Made by a program: the position numbers and the translations under genes
NCBI RefSeq assembly: GCF_005943945.1
Contig: NZ_CP040710.1
Coordinates: 4,013,501 to 4,077,500 of the forward strand
Direction: 5' to 3'
Origin: Aggregatimonas sangjinii
GTDB taxonomy: Bacteria; Bacteroidota; Bacteroidia; Flavobacteriales; Flavobacteriaceae
Length of the DNA stretch: 64,000 bases
The notes under the pieces: model-generated
Databases searched by the model: none
What the model saw: only the letters and a program-made list of their open reading frames with translations
Told to the model about the DNA's origin: nothing
In this document: piece by piece, positions 7,017 through 15,884 of the stretch
Position numbering within the stretch: position 1 is the stretch's first letter
How the letters are laid out: each line of letters opens with the position of its first letter

Positions 7017-9668
7017 TTACAATACGAACCGATAAGTCGCCTTGATCAAAAATATATTTTGTGGTTTTTGGTCGTTGAAGATATTATCACTTAAGTCATT
7101 GAATAATTCATTTTGGGGATTGCCCGATTGTGCCAAATCTTGCGACCATACCAGAAAGATTTCCGATCCCGGAATGTACTCCCAACGTACGACGAGATTT
7201 GACCGAAATTGTACGAAGGAAAAGTCCGGATCACCAAAACTGAAATCGGTGGTCGCATCCAAATTTCTATCTACCGAATAGGTACCCTCTTCAAAAGAAA
7301 TCTGATTAGGGGAATAGGTTAAAATACGATTTTCAAATGTTTTTGCTAACGGGTCGGTCACTTCCTTGAAATCGGAATACCTACCCCTTGAAATGAACGG
7401 CTGGCCCCAGTATTGAATTGTAAGATTCGGGTTTATGGTATAGTTCAAACGTAAAGACATGCTAAAGGTTCGCTGGTCTACCGTACCATTCAGGTAGGTC
7501 GTATTCCCATTGGCCTCAATGTTATCGATATATTGCAATTTATCCATATTAATGCTATATCCCGGGTTGGCCGAAATACTTAAGGCGTTGAACGGTTGGT
7601 AGGTTACCCCAAAATCGATATTGTAAAAGGAATAGGAATTGTCTACGCCCTTAGAACCGCTATGAAATACATTGAAACGCACTTTTTTACGGCGATCGGT
7701 GTTGTATCCGTTCCAAAAACCGATTTCAGGGGAAAGTCGTAATCTGGGACCGCCACGCAAGGCAAAATTCGAAAATTGCTTGGGTTCGTAATTGAATCCG
7801 ACATTCGTAAACCAGTTGTTGTCCCAATTCTGCCAACTATTGGTATTGAAACGCAGGCTATTATGATTGCCCCCAAAGTCCCAGACACTCCAGTGGTTGT
7901 AATTGATGCCTACCCTTCGAAATGTTTTGGTGGGTTTTAGCGTTTGATACCCGATCCATGTATAATGCCGAATGTCATCGGCTTGACGTTGGAAGCCAAT
8001 ATCGTTCAATTCCAGTTCGGGGGAGCGCCAAGTTCCGCCCGTTTCGAATTTCCAGTTGCCATTGCCGACCTTACCCAATTGTATATTTCCACCCGTGCCG
8101 GTCAAAGAGGTTCGATCCGTCTCTAAGGACACATGGTCCGCACCGACTCGTTGAAACAAGTGGGCGATGGATTGCTGTGTATTCGCAATCGCTTCGGTAC
8201 CACCGATCACGTGACTGAATAATATATTTCCACCAACGTACCAATCGCGCTCCTGCCATTGGTGTTTGATATCGAAACCGCCGGAATAAGCCGATTTATG
8301 TAAGAAATCGAGTTCCGGGGTCAATTGATCGCGGTTCGTGGCGGTGAAAATACCACCCACAAAAGTATTTCGATCGTTAAAATCCTTTTGTAAACGACCT
8401 ACAAAATAATTCGTCAAGGGTTCTACAACTTCACGCCGTCGCTCCCCATTATTGTCTATGGTCGCATATTTCTTGGCCGTTACACTTTCTAAAACCCCTA
8501 TGGACCATCCGTTTTTTGTTTTACCACTGAATTTGGCCGCTCCAAGGATGGCGGTATTCTCGGGCTGATCTACAAATTCCCCGTCGGCAGTGTTCGGAAA
8601 GCCTTGTGGACTCCTCCCGATACGTCGGGAATAGAACACATTATCGGACCCGAAAGTGTTGCCCGCCTCGGAGTTGCTTATCCGGTAATCAAAAATATTC
8701 TGGTTTTCTATAAAGAAGGGACGTTGTTCCCTAAAAAAAATCTGAAACCCATCTAAAGCTATAGCCGATGGATCTGCTTCAACCTGTCCGAAATCCGGAT
8801 TTACGGTCAAATCCAAAGTCAAGTCGTTCGTAATCCCGATTTTGGCATCCAGCCCTCCCGTAATTTGACTGTCGTTGCCATCCCGAAACGGGTTTCCCTC
8901 TTCCGCTTCGTAGGTCTCTAGCTTGGCTACGCCATAGGGCTGTATTTCCAATTGCTTTTGGGGCTCTAGATTCAATAGCCCGTCGAGCAGGCCAAATTCA
9001 CTCACAAAACCCGGCGTGTCTTGTTTAATACGCTGCCAGGCATAACGCTCCTCTCCCCTAAAGTATTGACGATCTACTTGAATGCCCCAAACTTGTTCCT
9101 TGGCTTTTCCGAATTTCAACTGGCTAAAGGGTATTTTCATCTCTGCCGTCCATCCCTCGCTATCGATATTTGTCTTGGTGTACCATATCGGATTCCAATT
9201 TTCATCTTCATTGTTGCCGTTCTCCGAGCTAAAAAAATCAGCCTTTACGCCTGCGGCTGTTGTGATAAAACCGAAGGCGCTACGCTTATCGTGATAGCTA
9301 TCTATAAATATGCCTACCCAATCACCTTGAAAGCCGTCACGTCTCGAGAGTCGCATTTCAATTTTATCCGGGTCGCTGTCATAGGCCCGTATTCCAACAT
9401 ATAAAAACTTCTCGTCGTAAATTATTTTGAATTTTGTCTTGTGATCGGGTTGGGTGTTTTCGTCGGGGCGTCGTTCGATAAAGTCGCCCTCCCATTCAAC
9501 GATTTCCCATCCCGGGTCGTCGATAAGGCCATCTATTGCAGGGGAGGCCGTCCCGTCTAGGAATTTCGTGGTATAGGTTCGCTTGACGACAACATCGGTG
9601 GAGTCTTGTGAAAAAAGTACCATTTGCGCAAATAGCATCGCGCAAATGGTAATTAAGGTGGTCTTCAT
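7017..9668 (-). CDS. DUF5916 outer-membrane protein with CBM9-like N-terminus
   Basis: An 883-residue exported protein with signal peptide ending ..MVLFSQ. Residues about 40-220 resemble a family 9 carbohydrate-binding-like domain (AIDGLIDDPGWEIVEWEG, FLYVGIRAYD, WVGIFIDSYHDKRSAF). The rest is the DUF5916 region: alternating aromatic beta strands ending in FLIKATYRFVL with a C-terminal aromatic residue, consistent with an outer-membrane beta-barrel. The length matches this Bacteroidota family. Its role is unknown; binding or passage of a glycan or peptide at the outer membrane is a guess. It is transcribed alone or with the amidohydrolase gene 108 bases upstream. Confidence 0.88.
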   Translation of the reverse strand: MKTTLITICAMLFAQMVLFSQDSTDVVVKRTYTTKFLDGTASPAIDGLIDDPGWEIVEWEGDFIERRPDENTQPDHKTKFKIIYDEKFLYVGIRAYDSDPDKIEMRLSRRDGFQGDWVGIFIDSYHDKRSAFGFITTAAGVKADFFSSENGNNEDENWNPIWYTKTNIDSEGWTAEMKIPFSQLKFGKAKEQVWGIQVDRQYFRGEERYAWQRIKQDTPGFVSEFGLLDGLLNLEPQKQLEIQPYGVAKLETYEAEEGNPFRDGNDSQITGGLDAKIGITNDLTLDLTVNPDFGQVEADPSAIALDGFQIFFREQRPFFIENQNIFDYRISNSEAGNTFGSDNVFYSRRIGRSPQGFPNTADGEFVDQPENTAILGAAKFSGKTKNGWSIGVLESVTAKKYATIDNNGERRREVVEPLTNYFVGRLQKDFNDRNTFVGGIFTATNRDQLTPELDFLHKSAYSGGFDIKHQWQERDWYVGGNILFSHVIGGTEAIANTQQSIAHLFQRVGADHVSLETDRTSLTGTGGNIQLGKVGNGNWKFETGGTWRSPELELNDIGFQRQADDIRHYTWIGYQTLKPTKTFRRVGINYNHWSVWDFGGNHNSLRFNTNSWQNWDNNWFTNVGFNYEPKQFSNFALRGGPRLRLSPEIGFWNGYNTDRRKKVRFNVFHSGSKGVDNSYSFYNIDFGVTYQPFNALSISANPGYSINMDKLQYIDNIEANGNTTYLNGTVDQRTFSMSLRLNYTINPNLTIQYWGQPFISRGRYSDFKEVTDPLAKTFENRILTYSPNQISFEEGTYSVDRNLDATTDFSFGDPDFSFVQFRSNLVVRWEYIPGSEIFLVWSQDLAQSGNPQNELFNDLSDNIFNDQKPQNIFLIKATYRFVL

Positions 9669-9776
9669 GTTTTCGATTTATGATTGATGTGACTTAAAGA
9701 CTCACAAAAAATCGAGTAGTTACAGTAAATCGTTAATTTTTTCGTTTTCTAAGGGATTAGGGTGGTACTTTTAAAC

Positions 9777-11861
9777 TTAACGCGCACCAAGCTTTTCTAA
9801 TTGATTCTTGCCGTGCTCGTTTTCCGGATTTAGCGTTATCGATTTTCTATAGTTGTCTATCGCCAAAGTTTTTTGACCGTCGATCATATAGGCTTCCCCT
9901 AAACTATCGTAAACGTTCCAAGAATCAGGGAAGGCCTCCACGTTAAGCCTGAAAATAGCAATGGCTTCTTTTGGTTTCTCGAGTTGCAATAAGAGATAAC
10001 CGACCCCGTTCATTTCATTTTCATTGAAAATGTACGCCGTATCGTCCTTGATAACATTATGGTATTTCTCCGCTTCGACAATACCTTCTTTTAGCATGGT
10101 AATAAGCACCGCCAAGGGTAGCGTTTTGTCTGCCTCGGGAAAGTTATTCCGTCCGAATTCATAGAGTGTTATCGCATCTCGATATTCCTTTTCCCGTAAG
10201 CGGGCGTAAGTACCGTTGGTTAGCAGGGTACCATCGATAGTCACCTTTCGCTCGGGAAAATTCGCAGTAAACAGCCCGAGAACGGCCTTTGCCTCGGCTA
10301 CCCTTCCATCACCAATAAACGTACTGATCACATTTTCCAATTCACCGGGATTTAAGGGCCCGAACGTTTTCGTATCCTTGTTCTTATTGAACCAGGTAAG
10401 TCCTTTGTCCACTCCCTCGTCGATTATTCTATCCTGGAGCACATAGGCCAATGATTTTTTTAAGGTGACTAATTTCCCCCCTTTGACAATGGTTTTTTCG
10501 GAAAGCAGGTTTCTAGGGTCGTCGAACGGGTTTTGGTCAAAAAGCAAAAAATCGGCCTTTTTACCTACTTCGATGGTGCCGTATTCTTGATCAAGCTTCA
10601 TCGACTCATAGCCGTTCAAGGTGGCGATTTGCAAAATATCCTCCATTGGAATGCCCGCATCGTGAAACAGCATAAGTTCGTGCAGCATGGCTCTTCCGCC
10701 ATAGCGACAATCGGTACCAATACGAAGTTTCACCCCTTGGTCATGAGCCTTCTTTATATAAAATAGCATGCCTTCAAAAGCGCTATCCAATTGTTTTTGC
10801 TGTGCATCAGAATAGGAGACCATAGGAGTTCTTCGAATAGGAAAGTACTCGAAAGAGGTAAAAAAATCGGTCTTGCCGGCAGGTGACGCCAACACATTTA
10901 GTGCGGTGCTCAAACTTGCGCCCTTGGCCGCCATTCGCCCGAACAAGGCCTCTAATTTTGCTTCGAATTCGGGGTTTTCCCTGATATAACTAAAGAAGAA
11001 AACCATATGGGCGGCAAACTCGTCTATACTGGAGTTCATTTGAATGCCATACTTCTCGTTCATTGCCTTCCAATGAATATCATAATTTAAGATACTTGGA
11101 GTGACCGTAAAGAAATGCTCGAAGTTCAGGATTCCCATTTCCATGGCTTCGTCTATAGTCACCACATTATTATCGGTATGGGTGTTGATGGTGATGTCGT
11201 ACTTTTTAGCCTCGTCTGCCATGGCCTCCATATCCGGTTTTCGTAATTTCCGGTACAGTTTCATGTGCTTTATCCCTTTTTCGGCATAGGCACGCACCTT
11301 TTTTCGCCCATCTTCCGGGCCCATCACCTCTATATGGTGTTGTGGTTGGCGGCGGTCTTCATCGGAAACGATAGACCCTCCGCAAATAAACAAATTCGGA
11401 AATTCAGGAGAAGGATTCTTTTGCCAGTTCAGGGTGACATCCATCCAAGCCTCGGGTTGTCCCATGTCGATGATCGTGGTGATACCATAGGCCAAATACA
11501 TGTGGGCCATTAGGCCTCGCGCCACCTCTCGCTGATCTCCTTCAATGGTTTCCGGCGCGAAATCGCTGCTGTTCGTATAATTCTGCATTAAATGGGTGTG
11601 GGTATCGATAAACCCCGAGGTCGCCAATCGCCCTTTTCCGTCAATTGTCTCGTTTGCCACAAATTTTTCGGATGCACCGATAATCCTTGCTATGGTATCT
11701 GCATTCATCAAGATGGTCCGGTTCGCCAGAACCGTTTTGTTCTTGCTGTCAAAAACGCTCACATTTTCTACGGCCAAATCGTAATCCGATGTTTGACTAC
11801 AGCTTGTAAGACAAAATAAAAGACATAAGGTCGTTGAAAGGAAAATTGCGGGTCGTTTCAT
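9777..11861 (-). CDS. Amidohydrolase lipoprotein with C-terminal TPRs
   Basis: A 694-residue protein with a lipobox (LTSC). Residues about 25-440 form a metal-dependent amidohydrolase of the imidazolonepropionase-like branch: the HxH motif is in FIDTHTHL (near residue 88), later ligands are in INTHTDN, NFEHFF and IGTDCRYGG, and the composite sandwich domain closes with VGKKADFLLFDQNPFDDPRNLL. Residues about 500-690 contain tetratricopeptide repeats (SWNVYDSLGEAYMIDGQKTLAIDNYRKS). The substrate is unknown; members cleave cyclic amides or dipeptides. The TPR tail suggests it docks to a partner in the periplasm. Confidence 0.88.
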   Translation of the reverse strand: MKRPAIFLSTTLCLLFCLTSCSQTSDYDLAVENVSVFDSKNKTVLANRTILMNADTIARIIGASEKFVANETIDGKGRLATSGFIDTHTHLMQNYTNSSDFAPETIEGDQREVARGLMAHMYLAYGITTIIDMGQPEAWMDVTLNWQKNPSPEFPNLFICGGSIVSDEDRRQPQHHIEVMGPEDGRKKVRAYAEKGIKHMKLYRKLRKPDMEAMADEAKKYDITINTHTDNNVVTIDEAMEMGILNFEHFFTVTPSILNYDIHWKAMNEKYGIQMNSSIDEFAAHMVFFFSYIRENPEFEAKLEALFGRMAAKGASLSTALNVLASPAGKTDFFTSFEYFPIRRTPMVSYSDAQQKQLDSAFEGMLFYIKKAHDQGVKLRIGTDCRYGGRAMLHELMLFHDAGIPMEDILQIATLNGYESMKLDQEYGTIEVGKKADFLLFDQNPFDDPRNLLSEKTIVKGGKLVTLKKSLAYVLQDRIIDEGVDKGLTWFNKNKDTKTFGPLNPGELENVISTFIGDGRVAEAKAVLGLFTANFPERKVTIDGTLLTNGTYARLREKEYRDAITLYEFGRNNFPEADKTLPLAVLITMLKEGIVEAEKYHNVIKDDTAYIFNENEMNGVGYLLLQLEKPKEAIAIFRLNVEAFPDSWNVYDSLGEAYMIDGQKTLAIDNYRKSITLNPENEHGKNQLEKLGAR

Positions 11862-12141
11862 AATTAGGTAATTGGGTCGATATCCTCGTTTTTCGAATCA
11901 AGTATTGTCGGTGATGCGTAGTTCCTACCTCGCTTTAGGGCGCCTGGCGCGCAACAAATGTGAAGAGAATCACCGATTTGCTATTGAAAACTATTTCCTA
12001 CGGAGTTATTCTATATTCTTGGTAACTACCACTATAGCACCTTGGCTTGAGAGAAACTCGATTTTATTTGCGCTCGGCGCTTTTCGGTGTCGGGAATACG
12101 AATAAAATTTTTACATTAATCTCCTTCGGTATTGCGCGCCC

Positions 12142-12855
12142 CTAAAGTCTGAGATACATGTTCCCGTTTATCGTATTGAGCCGTAGTCGGTTGGAACCCT
12201 TTCCGGAACTCCCCTCGATTTTTTGCCCAACATGACGATTTTCAGACTTGAATTTCAGTTGTTCGTCGGCATAGATATCGCCATGAATGGTCTCGGCAAC
12301 CAAATCGGCATTCAACATCTTAAGATCTATTGCGCCGTTTATCGTTCTTAAATCCAAGTCGCCGGCATAGGATTTGATCTCGATATCGCCATTGATCAGC
12401 TCTGCCTTGAAATCCCCTTCGATAATTTCCGATGTAAGGCTTCCGTTAATGCTGCTGAGTTCGAATTTTGCATTTTTAGGGATATAGACCACATAGTTGA
12501 ATTCATATAAATCACCGGAATTATAGTACCTCTTTTTTTTATCGGGGTTATTAGCGTTCCACTCCTCATGAAAAGCTTCGAATATAGGTTGCGCGTTTGA
12601 TGTAATCGCAATGGTGTTCGCACCTTCATCAATATCCAATTCATATAAGTCTAGATATTTTCCCTCCTTGGTCCGTAAATCGGCCTTAAAATATATTTCA
12701 TTCTTATCCCACGTTTGGATGTCCATATGGTACGCAAATCGTAAATCTAGGATTACCTGCTGATTCGAAAAATCGATATTTTTTTCGATTACTTTTTGGG
12801 CAGTTGTCGTTAGGCTGATAAGACCGATTAAAAGTACCGTCACTAAATTTTTCAT
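12142..12855 (-). CDS. DUF4097-type beta-repeat secreted protein (distal operon gene)
   Basis: A 237-residue protein with a signal peptide ending ..SLTTTAQ. From about residue 120 it forms a ladder of short strands with repeated NG(D/S)...I motifs (SSINGSLTSEII, LINGDIEIKSY, TINGAIDLKML, TIHGDIYAD, TINGNMYLRL), the pattern of DUF4097 'putative adhesin' beta-solenoids. It is the last gene of the operon that begins with the sigma factor at 15757. Such proteins are common targets or partners of ECF sigma operons in Bacteroidota; the function is unknown. Confidence 0.85.
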   Translation of the reverse strand: MKNLVTVLLIGLISLTTTAQKVIEKNIDFSNQQVILDLRFAYHMDIQTWDKNEIYFKADLRTKEGKYLDLYELDIDEGANTIAITSNAQPIFEAFHEEWNANNPDKKKRYYNSGDLYEFNYVVYIPKNAKFELSSINGSLTSEIIEGDFKAELINGDIEIKSYAGDLDLRTINGAIDLKMLNADLVAETIHGDIYADEQLKFKSENRHVGQKIEGSSGKGSNRLRLNTINGNMYLRL

Positions 12856-12897
12856 GATAGTTCGTTTTTGATGAATATTTTATTTCACTTGCTATAG

Positions 12898-13572
12898 CTA
12901 TTTTTTTTGATATTTTTCCAATAATGCAACCATATGCCCACGGCTTGACTCCAATGCATAAAACATGGGATACTCGTCTCCCGGCGATGCCAAATAAGGG
13001 TCCGCTCCGTTTTCCAACAGTATTTCTGAGATGTCATAATGATTATTCTTAATCGACTGTATTAGGGCTGTGCCATCACCGGGAACTACGGCATTCACTT
13101 CCGCACCTTCGCTGAGGAGGTAACTCACCGTTTTTAGATGTCCGTTTCTAGCCGCGACTAACAGTGCAGTACCATCTCCTAAGAGTTGTTTGTTTACTTT
13201 CGCACCATTAGAAATCAAATATTTCACAAAATCCAACCCGCCATTTTTTGATGCGGCCATTAGCGGTGTCTCATCACCCATAGCATGAAATTCTATATCC
13301 GCCTTTGCATCGACCAACAGTCTTCCAATTTCCAGATTACCTGTCCTAGCTGCTGAAACCAAAGGTGATCGCGGTTCGCCATCTTCTCTATACACACAGT
13401 TCGGGTCTATGGTTTTTAGCAATCGCTTAATTTCCTGTACGTTTCCATCCTTTACCGCCTTTAGGAGTTCCTGGCAATCGAATTTGTTTTTCTCATACTT
13501 TGTATCGTTTTGCTGCGCACTAAGTGAAAGACTAAAAAAACCGAGTAGAAGTACTATAATTACATTTTTCAT
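12898..13572 (-). CDS. Exported ankyrin-repeat protein
   Basis: The start is the ATG at 13572, because translation from there gives a normal signal peptide (MKNVIIVLLLGFFSLSLSAQ); the longer frame upstream adds 28 residues that run into the previous gene. After a linker there are about five ankyrin repeats (EPRSPLVSAARTGNLEIGRLL, DETPLMAASKNGGLDFVKYL, GTALLVAARNGHLKTVSYLL, GTALIQSIKNNHYDISEILL). It is 25 bases downstream of one DUF4097 gene and 42 upstream of the other. Ankyrin repeats bind proteins, so a periplasmic scaffold is likely. Its leader resembles that of the following gene. Confidence 0.88.
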   Translation of the reverse strand: MKNVIIVLLLGFFSLSLSAQQNDTKYEKNKFDCQELLKAVKDGNVQEIKRLLKTIDPNCVYREDGEPRSPLVSAARTGNLEIGRLLVDAKADIEFHAMGDETPLMAASKNGGLDFVKYLISNGAKVNKQLLGDGTALLVAARNGHLKTVSYLLSEGAEVNAVVPGDGTALIQSIKNNHYDISEILLENGADPYLASPGDEYPMFYALESSRGHMVALLEKYQKK

Positions 13573-13597
13573 GACTGTTCGCTTTTTTTGATAAAGA

Positions 13598-14350
13598 TTA
13601 TTTTTTTCTGAGATAGATATTGCCGTTGGTCGATTTGAGCTTGATAGTGACACCACCGTTGTTGATCGATCCCTTTACATCTTTCCCGGAAATCGATTTG
13701 AGTCCGTTTTTGTCCGGGCGTTTCAAATCGAAATTTGAATAGATATCCCCATTCCAAGAACTTAAATACAAATCGGCGGGGGTATTTTCCGGCAGGGTTA
13801 CATCGATTTCGCCATTAGTCGTACGAATGACAATGGGGGAATCTTGGTTGATTTCCTCAAACTCGACCTGAATGCCTTCATTCAACGCATAAGCGGTTAT
13901 GGGTCCTGATACGTTTTTAAGGCGAAGACCTCCGTTTAAATTGGCATTTGCTTCCACCTCTCCAGTAAATCCGTCGATTCGAATATCACCGTTCCAGGAG
14001 TTGGTCACCGACACATTTTGTGATTTTGGGAGGTAAATTTCCGCTCCTCCGGCCTTTCGTACACTTTGAACGATGAGATCACTACCCGTCTGCACGACAT
14101 TAAAGCCGACATTGGTATTGTCCTCACCTCCTACTCCAACCAGTTTGAGCCCTTTGGCCCTTTCCGGTTTCGGCTCTAGGTCAAGGGCCTTGATTAGAAT
14201 TTCATCCTTATCGTGGGTTTTTAAAATGATTTCGGAATTCGATTCTATTTTAACCCATTCGATTCCGTTTAGCGGTTTACTGTAATCCGATTGTGCCTGC
14301 AGGCTCGAGGCCAGTGCACAGATAACTAAAAATGATAGTATTTTTTTCAT
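13598..14350 (-). CDS. DUF4097-type beta-repeat secreted protein (proximal)
   Basis: A 250-residue protein with a signal peptide ending ..ASSLQAQ. The C-terminal two thirds are a DUF4097 beta-solenoid: NSWNGDIRIDGF, NLNGGLRLKNV, TTNGEIDVTLP, SSWNGDIYSNF, NNGGVTIKLKSTNGNIYLRKK. It is distantly similar to the product at 12142-12855 but clearly diverged, so the two are old paralogues flanking the ankyrin gene. It lies 85 bases downstream of the anti-sigma gene in the same operon. Confidence 0.87.
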   Translation of the reverse strand: MKKILSFLVICALASSLQAQSDYSKPLNGIEWVKIESNSEIILKTHDKDEILIKALDLEPKPERAKGLKLVGVGGEDNTNVGFNVVQTGSDLIVQSVRKAGGAEIYLPKSQNVSVTNSWNGDIRIDGFTGEVEANANLNGGLRLKNVSGPITAYALNEGIQVEFEEINQDSPIVIRTTNGEIDVTLPENTPADLYLSSWNGDIYSNFDLKRPDKNGLKSISGKDVKGSINNGGVTIKLKSTNGNIYLRKK

Positions 14351-14435
14351 GATTTTGGACTTTTATTTTGGATTGATTTTGGACTGTCGTACCAATCTCA
14401 TCTGCCGGCAGATTCGATTTATTCGGCACTTTTTA

Positions 14436-15236
14436 TTAAATGATATTTGGCAATACGGATGCTATTTGTTTTTTAACAAAGGGCTGTGTGTCTTCCTTTT
14501 CCATTAATTCCCGCATTGGCGCTACTGCTTTTTTCTCTTGAATTTTTCCTAAAAATTGAATGATCTCGATTTGTATTCCCGGATCGCTTTCGGTGCTCAG
14601 GGCTGCTATAAAGGCCTTTGTTACGATGGTGGAACTGGTAAAATTTATCAAAACCCCTACTGCGGCAGCGCGCACATTAACATTATCGTCATAATGCAAA
14701 CGGTCTGTCAATGCTCTGATAATAGCCTCGTCCGGCGTCTTGGACTCCGCTACATAGTTCACGCCTTGAATACGTCTACTAGCCGATTTATTTTCCATAA
14801 GGGACAACATGGCCGTCTGCTTAAATTCCGATTTTTCCTCGTTCAAAAGGGCGATTTCAGAATTGGCGGTTTGTTGTGTTTGCTGCCTCCCCAATAGGAA
14901 AGCACCGATCAAAAGCGCGATACCTGCTGCTATTTTCAAAAGACCATTCGGCCACAAATTCTTTGCGAATGTCTCTTCTGAGGATGACGAATCGATTTTG
15001 GACAGTGATTTCTTCTCCTCTTCCAATTGTTCGAGGAAATTGGTCCTTAATGCCGCTGAAGGAGTTTCTACCGTTTCGGATTCGATAGCCTGAAACAACT
15101 GCTTTATATCTTCCAGCTCTTTCGAGCAGGATTCGCAGTCGCTAAGATGCGCCGCTATCGCCCGCATTTCCCCAGGCTTTAGAACCCCGTCTAAATAATC
15201 GGGAAGCATTTCTGAAATATGATCGTTTTTTTGCAT
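14436..15236 (-). CDS. Anti-sigma factor: zinc finger, one TM helix, HEAT-repeat periplasmic part
   Basis: A 266-residue protein. The N-terminus carries an anti-sigma zinc finger, H-x3-C-x2-C (HLSDCESC, about residues 30-37). A single membrane helix (GLLKIAAGIALLIGAFLLG, about 98-116) follows. The C-terminal part has HEAT-like helix pairs (DEAIIRALTDRLHYDDNVNVRAAAVGVL, DPGIQIEIIQFLGKIQEKKAVAPMREL). The start codon is 2 bases behind the sigma-factor stop, so the two are translationally coupled. It should hold the ECF sigma factor at the membrane until a periplasmic signal, perhaps sensed by the HEAT part, releases it. Confidence 0.9.
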   Translation of the reverse strand: MQKNDHISEMLPDYLDGVLKPGEMRAIAAHLSDCESCSKELEDIKQLFQAIESETVETPSAALRTNFLEQLEEEKKSLSKIDSSSSEETFAKNLWPNGLLKIAAGIALLIGAFLLGRQQTQQTANSEIALLNEEKSEFKQTAMLSLMENKSASRRIQGVNYVAESKTPDEAIIRALTDRLHYDDNVNVRAAAVGVLINFTSSTIVTKAFIAALSTESDPGIQIEIIQFLGKIQEKKAVAPMRELMEKEDTQPFVKKQIASVLPNII

Positions 15237-15238
15237 AG

Positions 15239-15757
15239 CTATGTTTTCAAATAGATTTTTTTTAATTTTTGTAATGCCCTGCTCACTTTAGTTCTAACCG
15301 CACCGGGCGTACTCCCGACGATCTCGGCCAGTTCTGCATATCTGATTTCCTGAAATCGGTTTAAAATCAACAGCTCCCGGTCCGAAGGGTCCAATTGGCT
15401 CAAGGCCAAATGTAAATCCGAATAATCGCCGTTGTCCGCTTCCTTTTCAGCCTTTTTGTTTATGACCGCGTCGAGTTCTGCATGATTTTTCTTGTCTCTT
15501 CTATAATAGGTCTTTAATCCATTTCTGGCTATGGTAAAAAGCCAGGAAACGAATTTTCCGCTATGGTAGGAGGTTCTGTATTTCATCACCTTATAAAAGA
15601 CCTCCTGCGTCAAATCCTCGCTCAACATTCTATCCCCGCACATCTTGTACAGAAAATTGAACACGTGCCTATGGTGCCTTTCAAAAAGTATCTTGAGCAC
15701 ATCCAAGTTTCCCTTTGCGACTTTTGACATTAAATCCTCGTCGGTCAATTGTTCCAA
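15239..15757 (-). CDS. ECF-type RNA polymerase sigma factor
   Basis: A 172-residue sigma-70 family protein of the extracytoplasmic type. Region 2 (LFERHHRHVFNFLYKMCGDRMLSEDLTQEVFYKVMKY, then FVSWLFTIARN) and region 4 (LDPSDRELLILNRFQEIRYAELAEIVGSTPGAVRTKVSRALQKLKKIY) are both complete. It is the first gene of a five-gene operon running leftward to 12142. The spacer upstream holds a GTAACC motif compatible with an ECF promoter, so it may activate itself. Confidence 0.93.
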   Translation of the reverse strand: MEQLTDEDLMSKVAKGNLDVLKILFERHHRHVFNFLYKMCGDRMLSEDLTQEVFYKVMKYRTSYHSGKFVSWLFTIARNGLKTYYRRDKKNHAELDAVINKKAEKEADNGDYSDLHLALSQLDPSDRELLILNRFQEIRYAELAEIVGSTPGAVRTKVSRALQKLKKIYLKT

Positions 15758-15790
15758 ACAACTCGTTCTTTAGGTGGTCTTTATTACTAT

Positions 15791-15816
15791 ATAGTCCGGA
15801 AATTACAAAAGGTTAC
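15791..15816 (-). promoter_or_regulatory. Possible ECF-type autoregulatory promoter
   Basis: On the minus strand GTAACC (complement of 15811-15816) is followed 13 bases later by GGACTAT (complement of 15791-15797), about 35 bases before the sigma-factor start. GTAAC-type -35 elements are typical for ECF sigma factors. No TAnnTTTG box was seen here. Only motif shape supports this. Confidence 0.35.
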
Positions 15817-15827
15817 ATCAACCCATA

Positions 15828-15864
15828 AAAAAATCGCGTCAATTCAAAATTGACGCGATTTTTT
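15828..15864 (-). terminator. Rho-independent terminator
   Basis: ATCGCGTCAATT pairs with AATTGACGCGAT around a three-base loop, flanked by A and T runs on both sides. It follows the stop of the gene at 15885-17438 by about 20 bases on the minus strand, and could also work on the plus strand. Confidence 0.88.
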
Positions 15865-15884
15865 CTAAGATCATCCTATCTCCT

